Program-made: the position numbers and the translations under genes | Source: Neurospora crassa OR74A | Lineage: Eukaryota > Ascomycota > Sordariomycetes > Sordariales > Sordariaceae | Reading direction: 5' to 3' | DNA length: 64,000 bases | NCBI RefSeq assembly: GCF_000182925.2 | Contig: NC_026507.1 | Span: 1 to 64,000 of the forward strand | Part shown: piece after piece, positions 1 through 10,985 of the stretch | Numbering within the stretch: the stretch's first letter is position 1 | How the letters are laid out: every line of letters starts with the position of its first letter | Notes under the pieces: generated by a model | Seen by the model: only the letters and a program-made list of their open reading frames with translations | The model's database searches: none | What the model was told of the DNA's origin: nothing

Positions 1-158
1 CCCTAACCCTAACCCTAACCCTAACCCTAACCCTAACCCTAACCCTAACCCTAACCCTAACCCTAACCCTAACCCTAACCCTAACCCTAACCCTAACCCT
101 AACCCTAACCCTAACCCTAACCCTAACCCTAACCCTAACCCTAACCCTAACCCTAACC

Positions 159-198
<40 letters not shown>

Positions 199-199
199 G
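1..199. repeat. Telomere, (CCCTAA)n
   Basis: Thirty perfect CCCTAA units, then one extra A and three further units, the last ending CCCTAG. In the outward direction this is TTAGGG, the telomere repeat of Neurospora and most filamentous fungi. The window therefore starts at a true chromosome end, with the centromere to the right. The single 1-nt insertion near the inner edge and the degenerate last unit are typical of the oldest, most internal repeats. Confidence 0.98.
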
Positions 200-930
200 A
201 CCGTACGTAAGCTTCCTGCTCTGGATTCTTTTCTAGAGTATTACTTTACATATATTCAATTAGACACATATTATTGTCACAACGTTCAAATACCCTCTCA
301 ACGGTATTATTAATATAAAGTACAGCCTAATATTCTATATTAATAAAATTAAATTATAGGACGAAAAGGGCCTTCTAGAATAAATGGACATAGAGGAATA
401 GAATATTCGCTTTAACTATAATTAAATTATAAAGAAGACTAATAATAAGAAGGATTTTATAAAATACGAATTCGAAAGGATTAATAAATATCGGAAGAAT
501 AATAAAGGATATTAGGAATACTTCGTAATCTAAACATCCCTATATATACTATTATAACAGCCGTACGCTAATATATTTATAGCCCCTAATATAATCCGGG
601 TTTTCTACAACGAATACCCCGAAGCGTCGTACCTATTAAATTAGGCAGCAATAGAGAGGAAGCAGAAGGAAAAGGAGAAAGAGGTAGAGTAGAGAATTCT
701 AATTCTACGGCGGAGGTTATAATAATACCTACTAGCGGCGGTAGTAAGGACTTTTTAAGAATAAACCGCTCGTTTAATAAGGATTTCTATTATTTTATAT
801 AATATTAATTAACTATATAGCTTCTTTTAATCCGGGGAAGTATTATAGGGTTAACCTATATACCTTATACTTAGTACTAGCGTATAGCAGCTTCTAAGAC
901 TGCCGTACACTATTATTACCGCCGGTAAGC
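200..930. other. AT-rich subtelomeric relic, RIP-like
   Basis: Directly inside the telomere the sequence is strongly AT-rich and full of TpA, with scattered GC-rich islands, and returns to normal composition near 900-930. This is the pattern left by repeat-induced point mutation on a duplicated sequence. No intact reading frame is visible. Some stretches on the plus strand (about 560-710) still have protein-like composition, so it may be the remains of a coding element, but the family cannot be named. No further repeats or RNA genes were seen. Confidence 0.6.
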
Positions 931-1108
931 CGGCTGTTGCCGGTAGTTGATTGGTTGGAACGCTGCCTGCCGCGGGTCTGCCAGACCATCGTCGGCCGCC
1001 TTTATAAGGCCAGCCTTCCGGGCACTCGGCTGCACATTTCTCTTCCTTTCTCCTTCGTGCAATTACGCATAATCACATCTACTATCTACCCTTTGCCCGT
1101 GATACCCT

Positions 1109-2125
1109 CTATACATTCGAGCTTACACGATCCGTAACTACCTCTACTAGCCCGTGCCGACCGCGATAGTTTGCTTTCTCCGCCGGCTTCCACCCACTCT
1201 GTAGAAGCAGCTCATTATCTTTAAGACGGAAGACTTCAATTTTTAACGGCCGGCAGCACTTAATCATCTCCTTTTCGTTATCGCTCCCAAAACCCCAGAG
1301 AGAGAGGTCGCCACCAGGGCAAGTGCCTATGTCAAAATCGAGTCAGCAAGAAGTTTTGTTCGAAGAGCACACACGAGCTGAAAGGGAGACACCAAGTGCA
1401 GAGAATAGTAAGGAAACGGAGGCCCTACTCAGCGCCATCAAAACGTCCTGTTCTGCCAAAAACTCGACAAAATCTCCCTTGCTTGCCGGACAAGGACTCA
1501 TGAAATACCTGCCCTTCTCATCCAAACCCGTAACCTGGAACAGGTTGATAACATCATGCACATCCCCCTCGTTCAAGCCATACTCCATCACCGCCCTTGT
1601 CAGGTTCGAGTGGCAATGAAAGTCAAACTCGCCGCCACTCAACACGTTGTTGATATACGGATCACATCTCGTCCCCAAGAGGTCATGCACCCTGCCCCCA
1701 TGCTCATCTTGTCCGTACCAGGACAGCGTGTCAGCGATGATGGTCAGCATGGGCCGCATGAAGGGTAAGTTAGACCAGAGCCGGTCGTGGGTTGATACGT
1801 GCGAGGCATGGAGCTGTTTGGTACGCGAGGCCCAGAAGCGCTCGCGGGGGTTGTGGAGATTCCAAATGTTGAGATCGCCAACTTGAGGACCTTCGGGGGT
1901 GGATATGCGGATGATGGAGCCGGCGGAGGCAGTCCAGGCGCGGCCGGATCGGATAGGGATGGTAAATTCGTCGGTGAGGATGCGGGCAGCTTGTTGGATG
2001 GTTGAGTAGAGGTTTTTGTCGACAGAAAGGGGAGATCCGGCGGTGGGGAGATAGGCAGGAACTGGTTTCGGGATGGGTTTGCGTGCCGCAAGGCGTGCGG
2101 CGCCATCTTGCTCCGGGGTGGTCAT
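1109..2125 (-). CDS. DUF1989 (urea carboxylase-associated) family protein
   Basis: A predicted 304-residue protein in two exons, 2125-1429 and 1326-1109, joined across a 102-nt GT-AG intron. The start at 2125 has a good AAAC-ATG context. The sequence has the features of the DUF1989 fold: a GD-LN-W motif in the N-terminal half, a CDPYIN segment, an HCHSNL segment and a C-terminal VFRLKDNE strand. In bacteria DUF1989 proteins sit next to urea carboxylase genes; their biochemical role is not firmly known, and in fungi they occur as single-domain proteins. The splice is supported because it restores the ALSTCPGGDLS continuation expected after the QDVLMALS strand. It is the gene nearest the telomere and heads a run of four minus-strand metabolic genes. 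Confidence 0.8.
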
Positions 2126-2653
2126 GTTTCCGCTCGGAATGGAGAGACGTAGAGAGAGACTCCCGGCGAAAGCTTGGATCGGCAATGGTATGGGTATACG
2201 GGAAGAGGAAAGAACGTCAACTGGTTGTTGTTGAAGACGGATCGTTGATGAGATGGATGGTAGAGAAGAAAGAGCATCGAAAGGTTTGGAAGATCTTCCC
2301 TTGTGGTAATCGGTAGAGGTATCAATACCAGGAACTACCCGCTCAACCCCGCACCATATCAGTGGGCCACTGGCTTGGCCGTCGGTGCCTATCTATCACT
2401 AGCCCCAGAGGGGTGTACGATGTCACGAACCGAGTCGCAGCGAGTGCGGCAGGGACGATGGTGAGTCTGAGGAAGCTGGAAGCAAACCGGAAGGAGATAA
2501 AGAAGAGTTACGTGTACCAAACTAGTCGATCTTTGACTTTTCCCGTCCCTACCAGGCATGATTCATACAAAGTATATACAAATAGAAACACAAACAAGAT
2601 CACCGCCCACATCAACAGAACCGAGATAGTGAACCTTTATCCTATAGGCATAT
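2126..2653. other. Intergenic, DUF1989 upstream region
   Basis: About 530 bp between the start of the DUF1989 gene and the stop codon of the carotenoid oxygenase. It should hold the promoter of the former and the 3' end of the latter. Some CT-rich runs are visible; no specific site was recognised. Confidence 0.5.
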
Positions 2654-4556
2654 TCAGTACTCCGGGCCCTCAACCCTCGTCAATGTCCTACCCGACGGCA
2701 CATGCGCCCCATGAAAACCCAAAGCAATCGCAAAGTCCACCTCCGCTCTTCCCATTTCCGCCATCGTCTTTGCATCCAAGCAGAGCAGATAGCTCTTGCC
2801 CTTCTCTCCATCCAGCACCAAGCTCAGCAACACACCATCATCTTCCTCTTCCCCCCCCGGCCTCGGAATGAAGATCGCTTCACCTGGTGTGTGCCCCTTG
2901 GGGTTATCCCAGAAGAGCGCCTCTCGCGTAACCGTATCGGTTTTGACAATGGCATCGGTGATAGTGCCGCGGCCTCGGAAGGGTAAACTGTAGACATAGC
3001 GGTGCTTTCTGGTGGCGTAAAGGGGGTTGATGGTTGGGATCTCGCCCGCGTGCGGGGCAGGGATGCGGAAGGCTTCATGGTTCTTGGGGTCTGGGGTGGG
3101 GGTGACAGGCAGATTGGTGGTGGGTGAGTCAGGGTTGATGATGAAGTGGTAGCGCGTTAGGTGGGCGAGGGAGTTGCGGGCGCGTTGTTCGTCTTCGTAG
3201 AACTTTTTGGCTGCGGAGTCTCTGTTGAGGATCACGTCGAGGTAGAGGGAGTGGATGAACTCATGGGAGCCGAAATCGATGACGTCGCAGTAGAGGTTGA
3301 TGTCAGATGAATCAGAGCCCGCCTTTTCTTCAAAGGAGTTGACAGTGTGGAAGAAGAAACGGCCATCAGTCTCGAAGCGCGCTACTACGCCTTTGCTGTG
3401 TTTCCTGTCGATGACAATCCATTGGGTCTTCCTGCTTGGGTCGTAAGGCTTGATTGCATCGACGAGGTTGCGTTCCCAGGGGATCTGAGTGCCGCTGAGG
3501 CCAAAGTGTGAGGTTGGAATACAGAGTATGACGAAGCTGGGTGAGAGGAACAAGCTGTGGATGTAGGCAGGTGAAACGGAGGGCTCGCGGATGGTGGCCA
3601 GGATCTCCGTCTTTCCACTAGAAGCGTCGACACGGAAGACTCGATAGGTGGGCTTCGGTCCAAATTCTAGGTTAAAGTTGAAGAAATCACCTGTATCAGG
3701 GTCCCTCTGGGCATGAGCACAGGACATGGCGCCCGTCAACTCGGGGTGAAGGACGTCTTGGGTTGCCCAGCCGATTGGCTCCAGTGTTTGGGGGTCAATC
3801 TGCTTCATGGTGCTGTTGTCGGTGCTGACCCATATCGACTTGGGCAACTCAGGCCTATGACCCAGCACATTGGCATCGTTCTCCGCCACGGCCGGTTTCC
3901 TTGTCCCAACGATGTTTCTGACAGCCTCAAGTCCAGGAGGGTTGACATGCACGGCGACGTTGACGTTGTTGTGCCACTTCTCCCCCGACGGCTCTCTCAG
4001 TCCCTTGAACGCAGCCATGGCCTTGGCAAAGAAGCCGAGGCAGGGATCAGCCTTCTGACCGAAGCTATAATACGGCCAGGTTCCCTGCTTCTTGATGACG
4101 TCCATCATTTCTTCGGCTTGGCGACGTGACGAATAGAAGATGTCAACGGACCCTTCTTCGTTCGGAATAATGTCGAAGCGATGGGTATGAGCCAGTCCAT
4201 CGAACCAATGGCTCATCTCGAAGGTTGTGCCGGCGTCCGTGTCGATCTTGTACAAACCGGGACCGGTGCGGTAAAGCGAGCCGGCAGCCCATGTCGGGAT
4301 GTTGCCTGTCACGGCGATTTTGATCGGCCCTCGTTCCTCGGTAAGGCCATCGAACTGCGGAAAGGTTAGTGAGAAAATTCTTGGAGGACAGAATTGCGCG
4401 GAGTATCTGACTTACAGCAGCTTCGTTGGGCCAGTCTTCATATTTGCCAGTCCTCAAATTCTGTAGGGCTTCCTCATGGTCGTCGTGCTCATCGGCCTGT
4501 GTCCGGAAGGTGGTAGAGTTCTTCGGCACCGTGCCGATCACCTCGTGCGGACTCAT
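2654..4556 (-). CDS. cao-2: Carotenoid cleavage dioxygenase (torulene dioxygenase type)
   Basis: A 613-residue carotenoid oxygenase in two exons, 4556-4416 and 4354-2654, with a 61-nt GTAAGT...CGCAG intron in phase 0. The family uses a non-haem iron held by four histidines on a seven-bladed propeller. Candidate ligands are visible at about H261 (SCAHAQRD), H313 (YIHSLF), H383 (FFHTVN) and H595 (GFHGAH). Length and sequence fit the Neurospora CAO-2 group, which cleaves torulene to beta-apo-4'-carotenal in the neurosporaxanthin pathway; retinal-forming CarX enzymes are the main alternative. Assignment to cao-2 rests on recognition and genus context, not a search. In Neurospora and Fusarium carotenoid genes are light-induced; no light element was confirmed here. 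Its minus-strand neighbours are metabolic enzymes not known from carotenogenesis. Confidence 0.88.
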
Positions 4557-5592
4557 ACTGGACTGGAAGATCGACTTCCTCAACACCCTCCGCTGCTGGA
4601 TTTTCCAGTGATTTGTTGATCCTTTCGTGGATGACGGAGATCAAGTCGGACTGTCGTGGGGTGGCGATGCAATCGTGAATTCGTGATCCAACCGTAGCGG
4701 TTTTTTGGCTAACGTTCCAGTGGGTTTCAGGGGGTATCCGCTGATGAACACGTCGCTGTCAGGTCAGACAGAGATGCAAGATCGGGGATTTTCAACGCAG
4801 GTTGACAAAGGGTGGGCAAACTTATAAAGGAAAAGGAATCGCCATCCAATATGTCCAGAAGAGGAAAGCAACGACCTGCCCTCGGTCAACTGTGGCCACT
4901 AGAACCCTAGACTGGGACACCCACGGATGCCATGCCCGGCGAATGGAGACGGCAGGATCCGGATTTGCTCCCGATCGATCAGAGACACGAATGCGATGGA
5001 TGCCGCCAAGCCACGGGTTTGGCGATCGGGAACGGGGTTAACATGCCTCTGGGTCGCCATCTCGATACCTCTACTTACCTAGTTTGAATCGATAGCGTGA
5101 CGAGAAAAGTCCCCAATTCGACAACTATAAACGAATGCGAAGAATGAATGACGTTTGGCACTCACAAGCACAACTCCGATGGGCTGCGCCAATGCGCCTC
5201 CAAAAGTCTAACGAATCCGCTTGGTCATGAAGATAAAAGCGAATTGATCTTCCACGGAGGGTCACCGAATCCGAGACATCTGTCTGTCTTGTCTTGGTGG
5301 GTGACGGAAGGCGGGGTCCGGGTCCAGACCTTTGGGGCCTGCGACTGCCCGGATGGGCTCAGGAGACGCTAATGTCGGGAAGTTTGGGACATTATAGGTA
5401 GGTACCTACCTAAGTATTTCCACTCCCTACGAGATTTTGGCAATGATAGGCCTTGAACGACCCGGGGCTTAAAAATCAAAAAGAAAAGAAAAGAAAAGGA
5501 AAAACTGAAAGAAGTGGAAGGAAACAAGAAGAACAATTAAAGTTGAAATTGAGCCAAGAACTGAAACAAAACAAAACAACCACTTAAAGAAA
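4557..5592. other. Intergenic: cao-2 promoter and hydrolase 3' region
   Basis: About 1 kb without a convincing gene. It contains a perfect 18-nt palindrome TAGGTAGGTACCTACCTA at 5395-5412 and an AAAAG-rich tract at about 5468-5520 that lies just beyond the stop of the alpha/beta hydrolase gene. Confidence 0.5.
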
Positions 5593-6750
5593 TCACTTCG
5601 CCAGCCCATGCGCCTCCCTCAATGCCCTGATGGCATCCTCATCATAACTCCTCCGCTGCTCATTCTCCAGCGGCAGATACATCATCGTATGCACCGCGCC
5701 CAAATACCGCTTGATGGTGACTTTATTCCCTCCCTCCACCAACTTTAGCCCATACGCCTCCCCCTCGTCTCTCAGCATATCGCATTCCGCCGTCCTAATG
5801 AAAGTGGGACACAACCCCTTGAAGTTCGGGGCCTTGATCGGTGCTAACCACCATTCCGGCCACATTTTCCGGATTTCATCCCGCTTTTCGGCTGGAAAAC
5901 AAGACTGCCCAAAGTACTTGATGCGATCCCAGGGGAGGACAGGTCCATTTGCAAACTCGCTGAAAGAGGAATAGGGGGAGTCAGTAGGGGAACCGTAGCT
6001 GATGCAGTCGGTTGTGGGAGGGACAGAGGCCAGGCACAGCCTAAGCGGGAGACCGGCGTCGCGGGCCATGTGCTGTAAAATGAACGAGATGTTCCCGCCA
6101 GCCGAGATACCGCCCACGGAAATGGAGGACGGGTTGATGTTTAGGGTGGTGGCCGAGTTGATCACCCAGTTCAGGGCCGCCCATGCATCTTGGAAGGCCT
6201 TGCCAAATATCGTTTCTGTCTTTTGTCAACGGATACTTTGGGAAGGAGAAATGTCGTCGAACTCTTACCAGGACAGTGACGATAATTTACATCCACGATC
6301 ACCACACCCGCCTCGCGCATACTCAAACAGAGGTGACCGTCCGTAAACAGATCCCCAATCACAAATCCACCCCCTAGTCCATTCACTCCTGGTCAACATG
6401 CATTCAACTACATCCTTCTTGCGGCTCGTTTAGATATGTTACCCACCGTGATGGTTCATATGAACAGAATACGGCCCATCTCCATGCTTGTTTGGGTCTG
6501 GATGATAAACTCTCACAGGCACCGTGGCTCCATCTTCCGATATGACCTCATAGTCTGTCACTCGCTCGCACTTTGAGGTATCAATGGCAGTTGGTGCTCG
6601 ATACTTCTCGGGATGGGCTCGAAGTTCCTCGATGGTGACGTCTCGTGGTCGTTTTGACAGGACATCCCGAAAGAACGGGACGAAATCCGGATTCAACTTG
6701 GAGAGGATGTGAGGAGGGATAGTGCTGCCGGGCTCTTCTTGGCTGGCCAT
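5593..6750 (-). CDS. HSL-family alpha/beta hydrolase (esterase/lipase)
   Basis: A 343-residue hydrolase in three exons, 6750-6447, 6373-6269 and 6215-5593, with introns of 73 and 53 nt. Splicing joins HH with GGGFVIGDL to form the HGGG oxyanion-hole motif (about residues 101-104), and joins HCP to ETIFGKAFQDA, both typical of the hormone-sensitive-lipase group. The nucleophile is S174 in GGISAGGN, a variant of the usual GDSAGG. The acid is probably D282 in CDMLRDEG and the base H312 in GAVHTMMY. No signal peptide or membrane segment is seen, so it is probably cytosolic. The natural ester substrate cannot be told from sequence. It lies between the carotenoid oxygenase and an aminotransferase-fold gene on the same strand. 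Confidence 0.87.
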
Positions 6751-7226
6751 TGTGCTGTTTGACCTTTTCCCTTTGGTTGCGTTGAAAGTGGAAATCCATG
6801 TCAGATGAAAGTCGTCAACGTAGACAGGCGGGATCAGAGGTAGGAGCAATCGATGTTATCTTCAACTCAATTGTTGATATCGACTCGGCAATAGTGTACC
6901 TCTAGCCACTCGCCGTAGACTTAGACCGAGGCTTATCATCAGCGGGAGGGGCGTGAGGGGCTGGGAAGTGGGATCAACTGCCGTAAAAGCCGGCTATTAT
7001 CCGAAGACGTGGAGACACAAAACGAAGCCAACCTGGTACCTAATTGGATGCTGTATCAGAAACAAGCCAACTGTGTGGTGTTTCAGTTCCAAACTTCCAT
7101 CGGCAAGTCTGCCAGATCGGCGTTGGAATCTCGGTCCACGTCCACCATGTTCCTGAAGTACAGGAGAATAACACACTGAAAGCCCAGCAGAAAACAACGA
7201 CAGAGTATGTAGTAGACGCACTACAT
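6751..7226. other. Intergenic between hydrolase and PLP-enzyme genes
   Basis: Upstream of the hydrolase start and downstream of the PLP-enzyme stop. No motif or RNA gene recognised. Confidence 0.45.
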
Positions 7227-8661
7227 CTACACCATCATGATGCCAGCATGCCTCTCCAAGAATCTGCCCACTGCATCAACAAACCGATCCAACTCGTCTT
7301 TAGGGGTATCCAACATCATGGCAATGAACCCTCTTCTCGTGGTCCAAAAGCCCTCCTCCAGCATCTCAAACCAGAATAGATCTCTCAAATCCGCCCTCTC
7401 CTGGCTCTCGAATGTCCCATTCTCCCTGAAGTGCAACCCAATCAACGAGCCCCTCCCCGTGAATCTCAACCGTGTTCTCTTTGCCACCCCATTCAACCTC
7501 CCCCTCAAGACGTCTCCCACCCTGTTGAGCTCGACACAGACTTCCTCCGTAAACACCTGGTTCAGCCCTGCAAACCCAGCGCACATCGTCATGGTATTGT
7601 TATTGAAAGTGCCCGAGTGGGCCAGACTGCCCTTCACCCTCGGATCATAGACAGAGTCCATGATCTCCTTCTTTCCTCCGAAAGCTCCAAAACTGAATCC
7701 ACCACCCAGGTACTTGCCCAGCGTGACCAGATCCGGGCTCAGTCCCAGCTCCTGTCCTAACCCATTGGGTGCCAGCCGGGAAGTCATCACCTCATCCAGG
7801 ATAAAGATTGCTCCAGTGTTCTTTGCCGCTTCCTGTGCCGCCAACAGGAACTCTTTGCTGCCCGGAAGGCACCCCCCAGCACCTTGCATTCCCTCTACCA
7901 ACACCGCAGCCAGGTCGCCCTCCCTCGCCGTCTCCTCAATGACTCTTCTTGCCTCAGCAGCTGCCTCGTCATCCCCGTAATTCTGCACAACCACAAAATC
8001 GCCTTTGTCAGCGGTATTCGGCGCCGCCTTACCTCCCCCGAACGAGAAACAAGCACCGTGATATCCGCCGTTGAACACCACCACTTTCTTCTTCCTTGTG
8101 TAGTGCCTAGCAGCCGCCAGAGCATGGAGATTTGCTTCCGTACCTGTGTTGGTCATGCGTACTCGCTCGAGCTTGAAGCGTTGACACAAAAGGGAGGCGT
8201 AGCGGGCTTCGTAAGTGGTGGTGGAGCCGAGGGAAAGACCAATCTCGTCAAAAGTAGAGAGAATGGCGGCGCGGATGACGGGGTGAGAATGCCCATAAAG
8301 GCCGGCGGAGAGCTCGCCTACGAAGTCGGTGTATCTATGTGAGAGGTAAGTAGGTAGGTATCAGCGATGAGTGAGGGGGTTTGATGCCCGCTGCAGGGTG
8401 TGATATGGAACACTTCACTCACTTGTGGCCATCTTCGTCCCACACAAAAGTGCCTTTTCCATGCTTCATGCAAAGGGGGAACGGGGAAGTGTGTAGCAAG
8501 GTGCGGGTGTTGCCGCCTGGCAGCGACTCAACGGCCAATTCATGCTGCTTCTTGGAGAGCGGGTTGTTGGCGACATATCTAGACTGCGCGGCAGCGAGGG
8601 CTTCTGCTGCCTCTTGATGGCTGCTCTTAGGGCAGGTATGACAGTCAGAGTTGCATGACAT
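7227..8661 (-). CDS. Class III aminotransferase, glutamate-1-semialdehyde aminomutase-like
   Basis: A 448-residue PLP enzyme in two exons, 8661-8423 and 8334-7227, with an 88-nt GTGAGT...CATAG intron that joins DEDGHK to YTDFVGELSAGLYGHSHP. Family marks are the TNTGTEAN phosphate-binding segment, VFNGGYHGACF, an LDEVMTSR strand with the cofactor-ring aspartate at about D260, and the Schiff-base lysine at about K287 in LGKYLGGG. It resembles glutamate-1-semialdehyde 2,1-aminomutase (HemL) more than ornithine or GABA aminotransferases. Fungi make 5-aminolevulinate by the Shemin pathway, so a tetrapyrrole role is unlikely; HemL-like fungal proteins probably act on other amino substrates. The start at 8661 is the first plausible ATG, but an extra 5' exon cannot be excluded. 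Confidence 0.87.
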
Positions 8662-9605
8662 CTTTGTACCAATTAGGTGGTGGAAGGTACAATATCCGTG
8701 TTCGTATAATCCGTCAAACCCTCCGATACGGGACACCACGTCGAAGTGTTGGGGACTTGGGATTTCGTTGCAGGTCAGTCGACATGGAAGAAAGCCCAAG
8801 ATTGGAGAGCATCCTATGGGTCAAATCGGCTGATACAAAAGATGCCAGGTCAAGTGCCCCGCTTCATGGGATGCGGGAATTCCCCCCCCCCCCCCCCCAG
8901 GCCCCTCCTTGGGAGCATTCTCCAAGTTTTTTTTCTTTTTTGTTTTTTTTTGGACCCATACCCTCTTTGTCAACAGAACCCGCAATAATATTGTTCACGC
9001 GATCGCCGCAACCCGCTGGCATTCTCAAACATTGGCAATTGTCTTCGCAGGCTCCGAACAGGCTCCGACTTGAGAGAAAACATGATGACCACGCAAACGT
9101 GAACCATAGAGATACAGACAGGAGTCATGGGAGTTTCCTGGTCAACAAGTCAAGAGTCTGATCAGCCGGACGAGTGTGAGCATTCCGTTCAGGTCCATGG
9201 AACGGATGGCCGCTCTCAGGGTATTTTTAGCACCGGTCCTGAAAAGAGAAGGGAGGCCGCTGATTTTGACTTTGACTGATACATCGGGATCTCCGGCGGT
9301 CTGCGGATGAGCTTGCGTCCCAAAGCATTGACGACCCAGTAGTCGGTGATCGCAAGTGGATCAAATGGACGAATTCAAAGGGGAACATGCTGGGTATGAG
9401 GATCGGGATAGGTAGCCGGTCTTGACGAGTTACCAGGAAGGGTGTTGTTGGAAATTTAGCACAAGAAGAGGTTACTGAAACCAGATAGGATACATTGTAT
9501 TGTTGTACATAGGGTATACGCTGAGAATTCTTCGAACTCCTGCGACTGACCAGACCTACTCCTTCGGACTGCGCAACTTATGGAACCAGACCACCAACAG
9601 GGAGC
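8662..9605. other. Intergenic with homopolymer tracts
   Basis: Holds a run of 17 C at 8882-8898 followed by T-rich tracts at about 8928-8951. Open frames here are short and have no protein-like signal. It separates the subtelomeric metabolic quartet from the housekeeping block. Confidence 0.5.
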
Positions 9606-10985
9606 TCAAAGCTGAAGATGACGTTGCCTCTCCTGGATGTGAATTCCAATCGTGGTCGACCAATGGCGGATTCGTGGCTTGATCGCAAATTCGTACTCGG
9701 GCAAGCTCACCAACTCCTCCATGAACGGGCCCATCTGGCCCCTATCTGACCTCAAGAAGTGCGTCTCGATGCTGTGCACAACAGCCAGCGAGTCCTCGTT
9801 GGCGTACAGACCAGCAAAGCGCATCTCCTCCAGCAAGTTGAACACAGCCTCCGCGTCGCCATAGCGGTGCCAATAAATGTGGGCCAGGAGGTTGTAAAAC
9901 GGCGTGCTGGCGCCGAGGACGTAGCTGGCCAAGCCGAGCTCCTTGATACGTGGGAGGATGTTCAGTGCCAACGGCGAGGAGCGAGAGAACGATGTGTCCA
10001 TTAGACGCAGGCCATAGAGGAGGTAGGCGGGGTAGAGAGGGCCGTAAAGGTGCATGGAGAGTCTCTCCTGATCTGGTTCGAACTCGTAGCCGTACTCGTA
10101 GTCTCCATCTTCTTGCACCTCCTTGGTCTTACGTCTTGTCTTCTTCACAGGCGCCTTGGGGACCGCGGACCGGTCGGTAATGCCCAGCTTCTTGACCATA
10201 GAGAAGACCTCCTCTTCCAGGATATCCCATAATTGAAAGTCGGAAGTGGCAGCTCTCATCTTCGACTCGACTCGGGTGCGTTCTTCGCGTCTCATAGCTT
10301 CCTCGGCAACTTGCTTGCTGAGGGGATCGGCGGGGAGCTGTTCTTGCGTTTGTTCGGCGGTTCGGGCGTTGTCGAGGATCGACGATCTCCCCGTTCCCTT
10401 GTCTGCTTCAAGGATACCAAGGGCCATGCGGGCGGCCTGGCGCAGGCTTGGAGGGAAACGCAGGAGGGCGCTGTCACGGTCGACGGCGCGTTCTGTCTGT
10501 CCAACGGGCGAAAGGGGATCGAAGGGTCGCTGGACAGGCCGCCATTCCTTGCTGTATGCGGCGGAGGCGTCTTGGAGCAGAATCTTGACGGTGTTGTGGG
10601 CGGCTTCGGGGTCGGGGTCTTTGATGCTGATCTCCAACGGGTCGTCTTCCGTAGTCTTGTTTTTCTTGACTATGTCTTGAAAGATGGTGTCGAAAGCATA
10701 GCGCTCTGTGGGGGTTAGGGTTGTCTTTTGTCCCTCGCCGAGGTCTTCTGGTTGCCATTTCCGCCTGGGCTTCTCGAATTGTTGACTTGGGAGGTCGAAG
10801 GGGATAGGATCTCTGCCGAGCATCGATGGGGCTACTCTTCGGCCACGAGATGGAGGCGAACGAGAATCGAATTTGGATTCGGATCTGTAGTAGGCGCGTA
10901 GGGCTGTTGTCCTGAGACTGGTAAGGGACAAGCGCTGAATAGTCCTGGTCTGGTAAAGAAAGGGAAACATGGTTGTCGACGACAT
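9606..10985 (-). CDS. Mtf2-like mitochondrial protein
   Basis: A single-exon gene for 459 residues, starting at the ATG at 10985. The N-terminus (SSTTMFPFLYQTRTIQRLSL) is rich in Ser, Thr and Arg with no acids, as in a mitochondrial targeting peptide. The middle is charged and low in complexity. The C-terminal half (about residues 300-455) is helical, with an LYGPLYPAYLLYGLRLMD segment and a LLAHIYWHRYGDAEAVFNLL repeat-like helix pair. It resembles the fungal Mtf2/Nam1-like domain, linked in yeast to mitochondrial RNA metabolism and translation coupled to transcription. The family match is from memory of the domain and is less sure than the mitochondrial location. It is divergent from cmr1 across 604 bp. 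Confidence 0.7.
   Translation of the reverse strand: MSSTTMFPFLYQTRTIQRLSLTSLRTTALRAYYRSESKFDSRSPPSRGRRVAPSMLGRDPIPFDLPSQQFEKPRRKWQPEDLGEGQKTTLTPTERYAFDTIFQDIVKKNKTTEDDPLEISIKDPDPEAAHNTVKILLQDASAAYSKEWRPVQRPFDPLSPVGQTERAVDRDSALLRFPPSLRQAARMALGILEADKGTGRSSILDNARTAEQTQEQLPADPLSKQVAEEAMRREERTRVESKMRAATSDFQLWDILEEEVFSMVKKLGITDRSAVPKAPVKKTRRKTKEVQEDGDYEYGYEFEPDQERLSMHLYGPLYPAYLLYGLRLMDTSFSRSSPLALNILPRIKELGLASYVLGASTPFYNLLAHIYWHRYGDAEAVFNLLEEMRFAGLYANEDSLAVVHSIETHFLRSDRGQMGPFMEELVSLPEYEFAIKPRIRHWSTTIGIHIQERQRHLQL

Noticed and set aside
7227-8661. PLP enzyme read as true HemL of tetrapyrrole synthesis
   Set aside because: Fungi make 5-aminolevulinate from glycine and succinyl-CoA; the fold matches but the pathway does not, so only 'HemL-like' is claimed.
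8655-9161. 168-codon plus-strand frame across a poly-C and poly-T tract
   Set aside because: The frame runs through homopolymers (GRP and phenylalanine runs) and has no protein-like pattern; it is opposite the 5' end of the PLP-enzyme gene.
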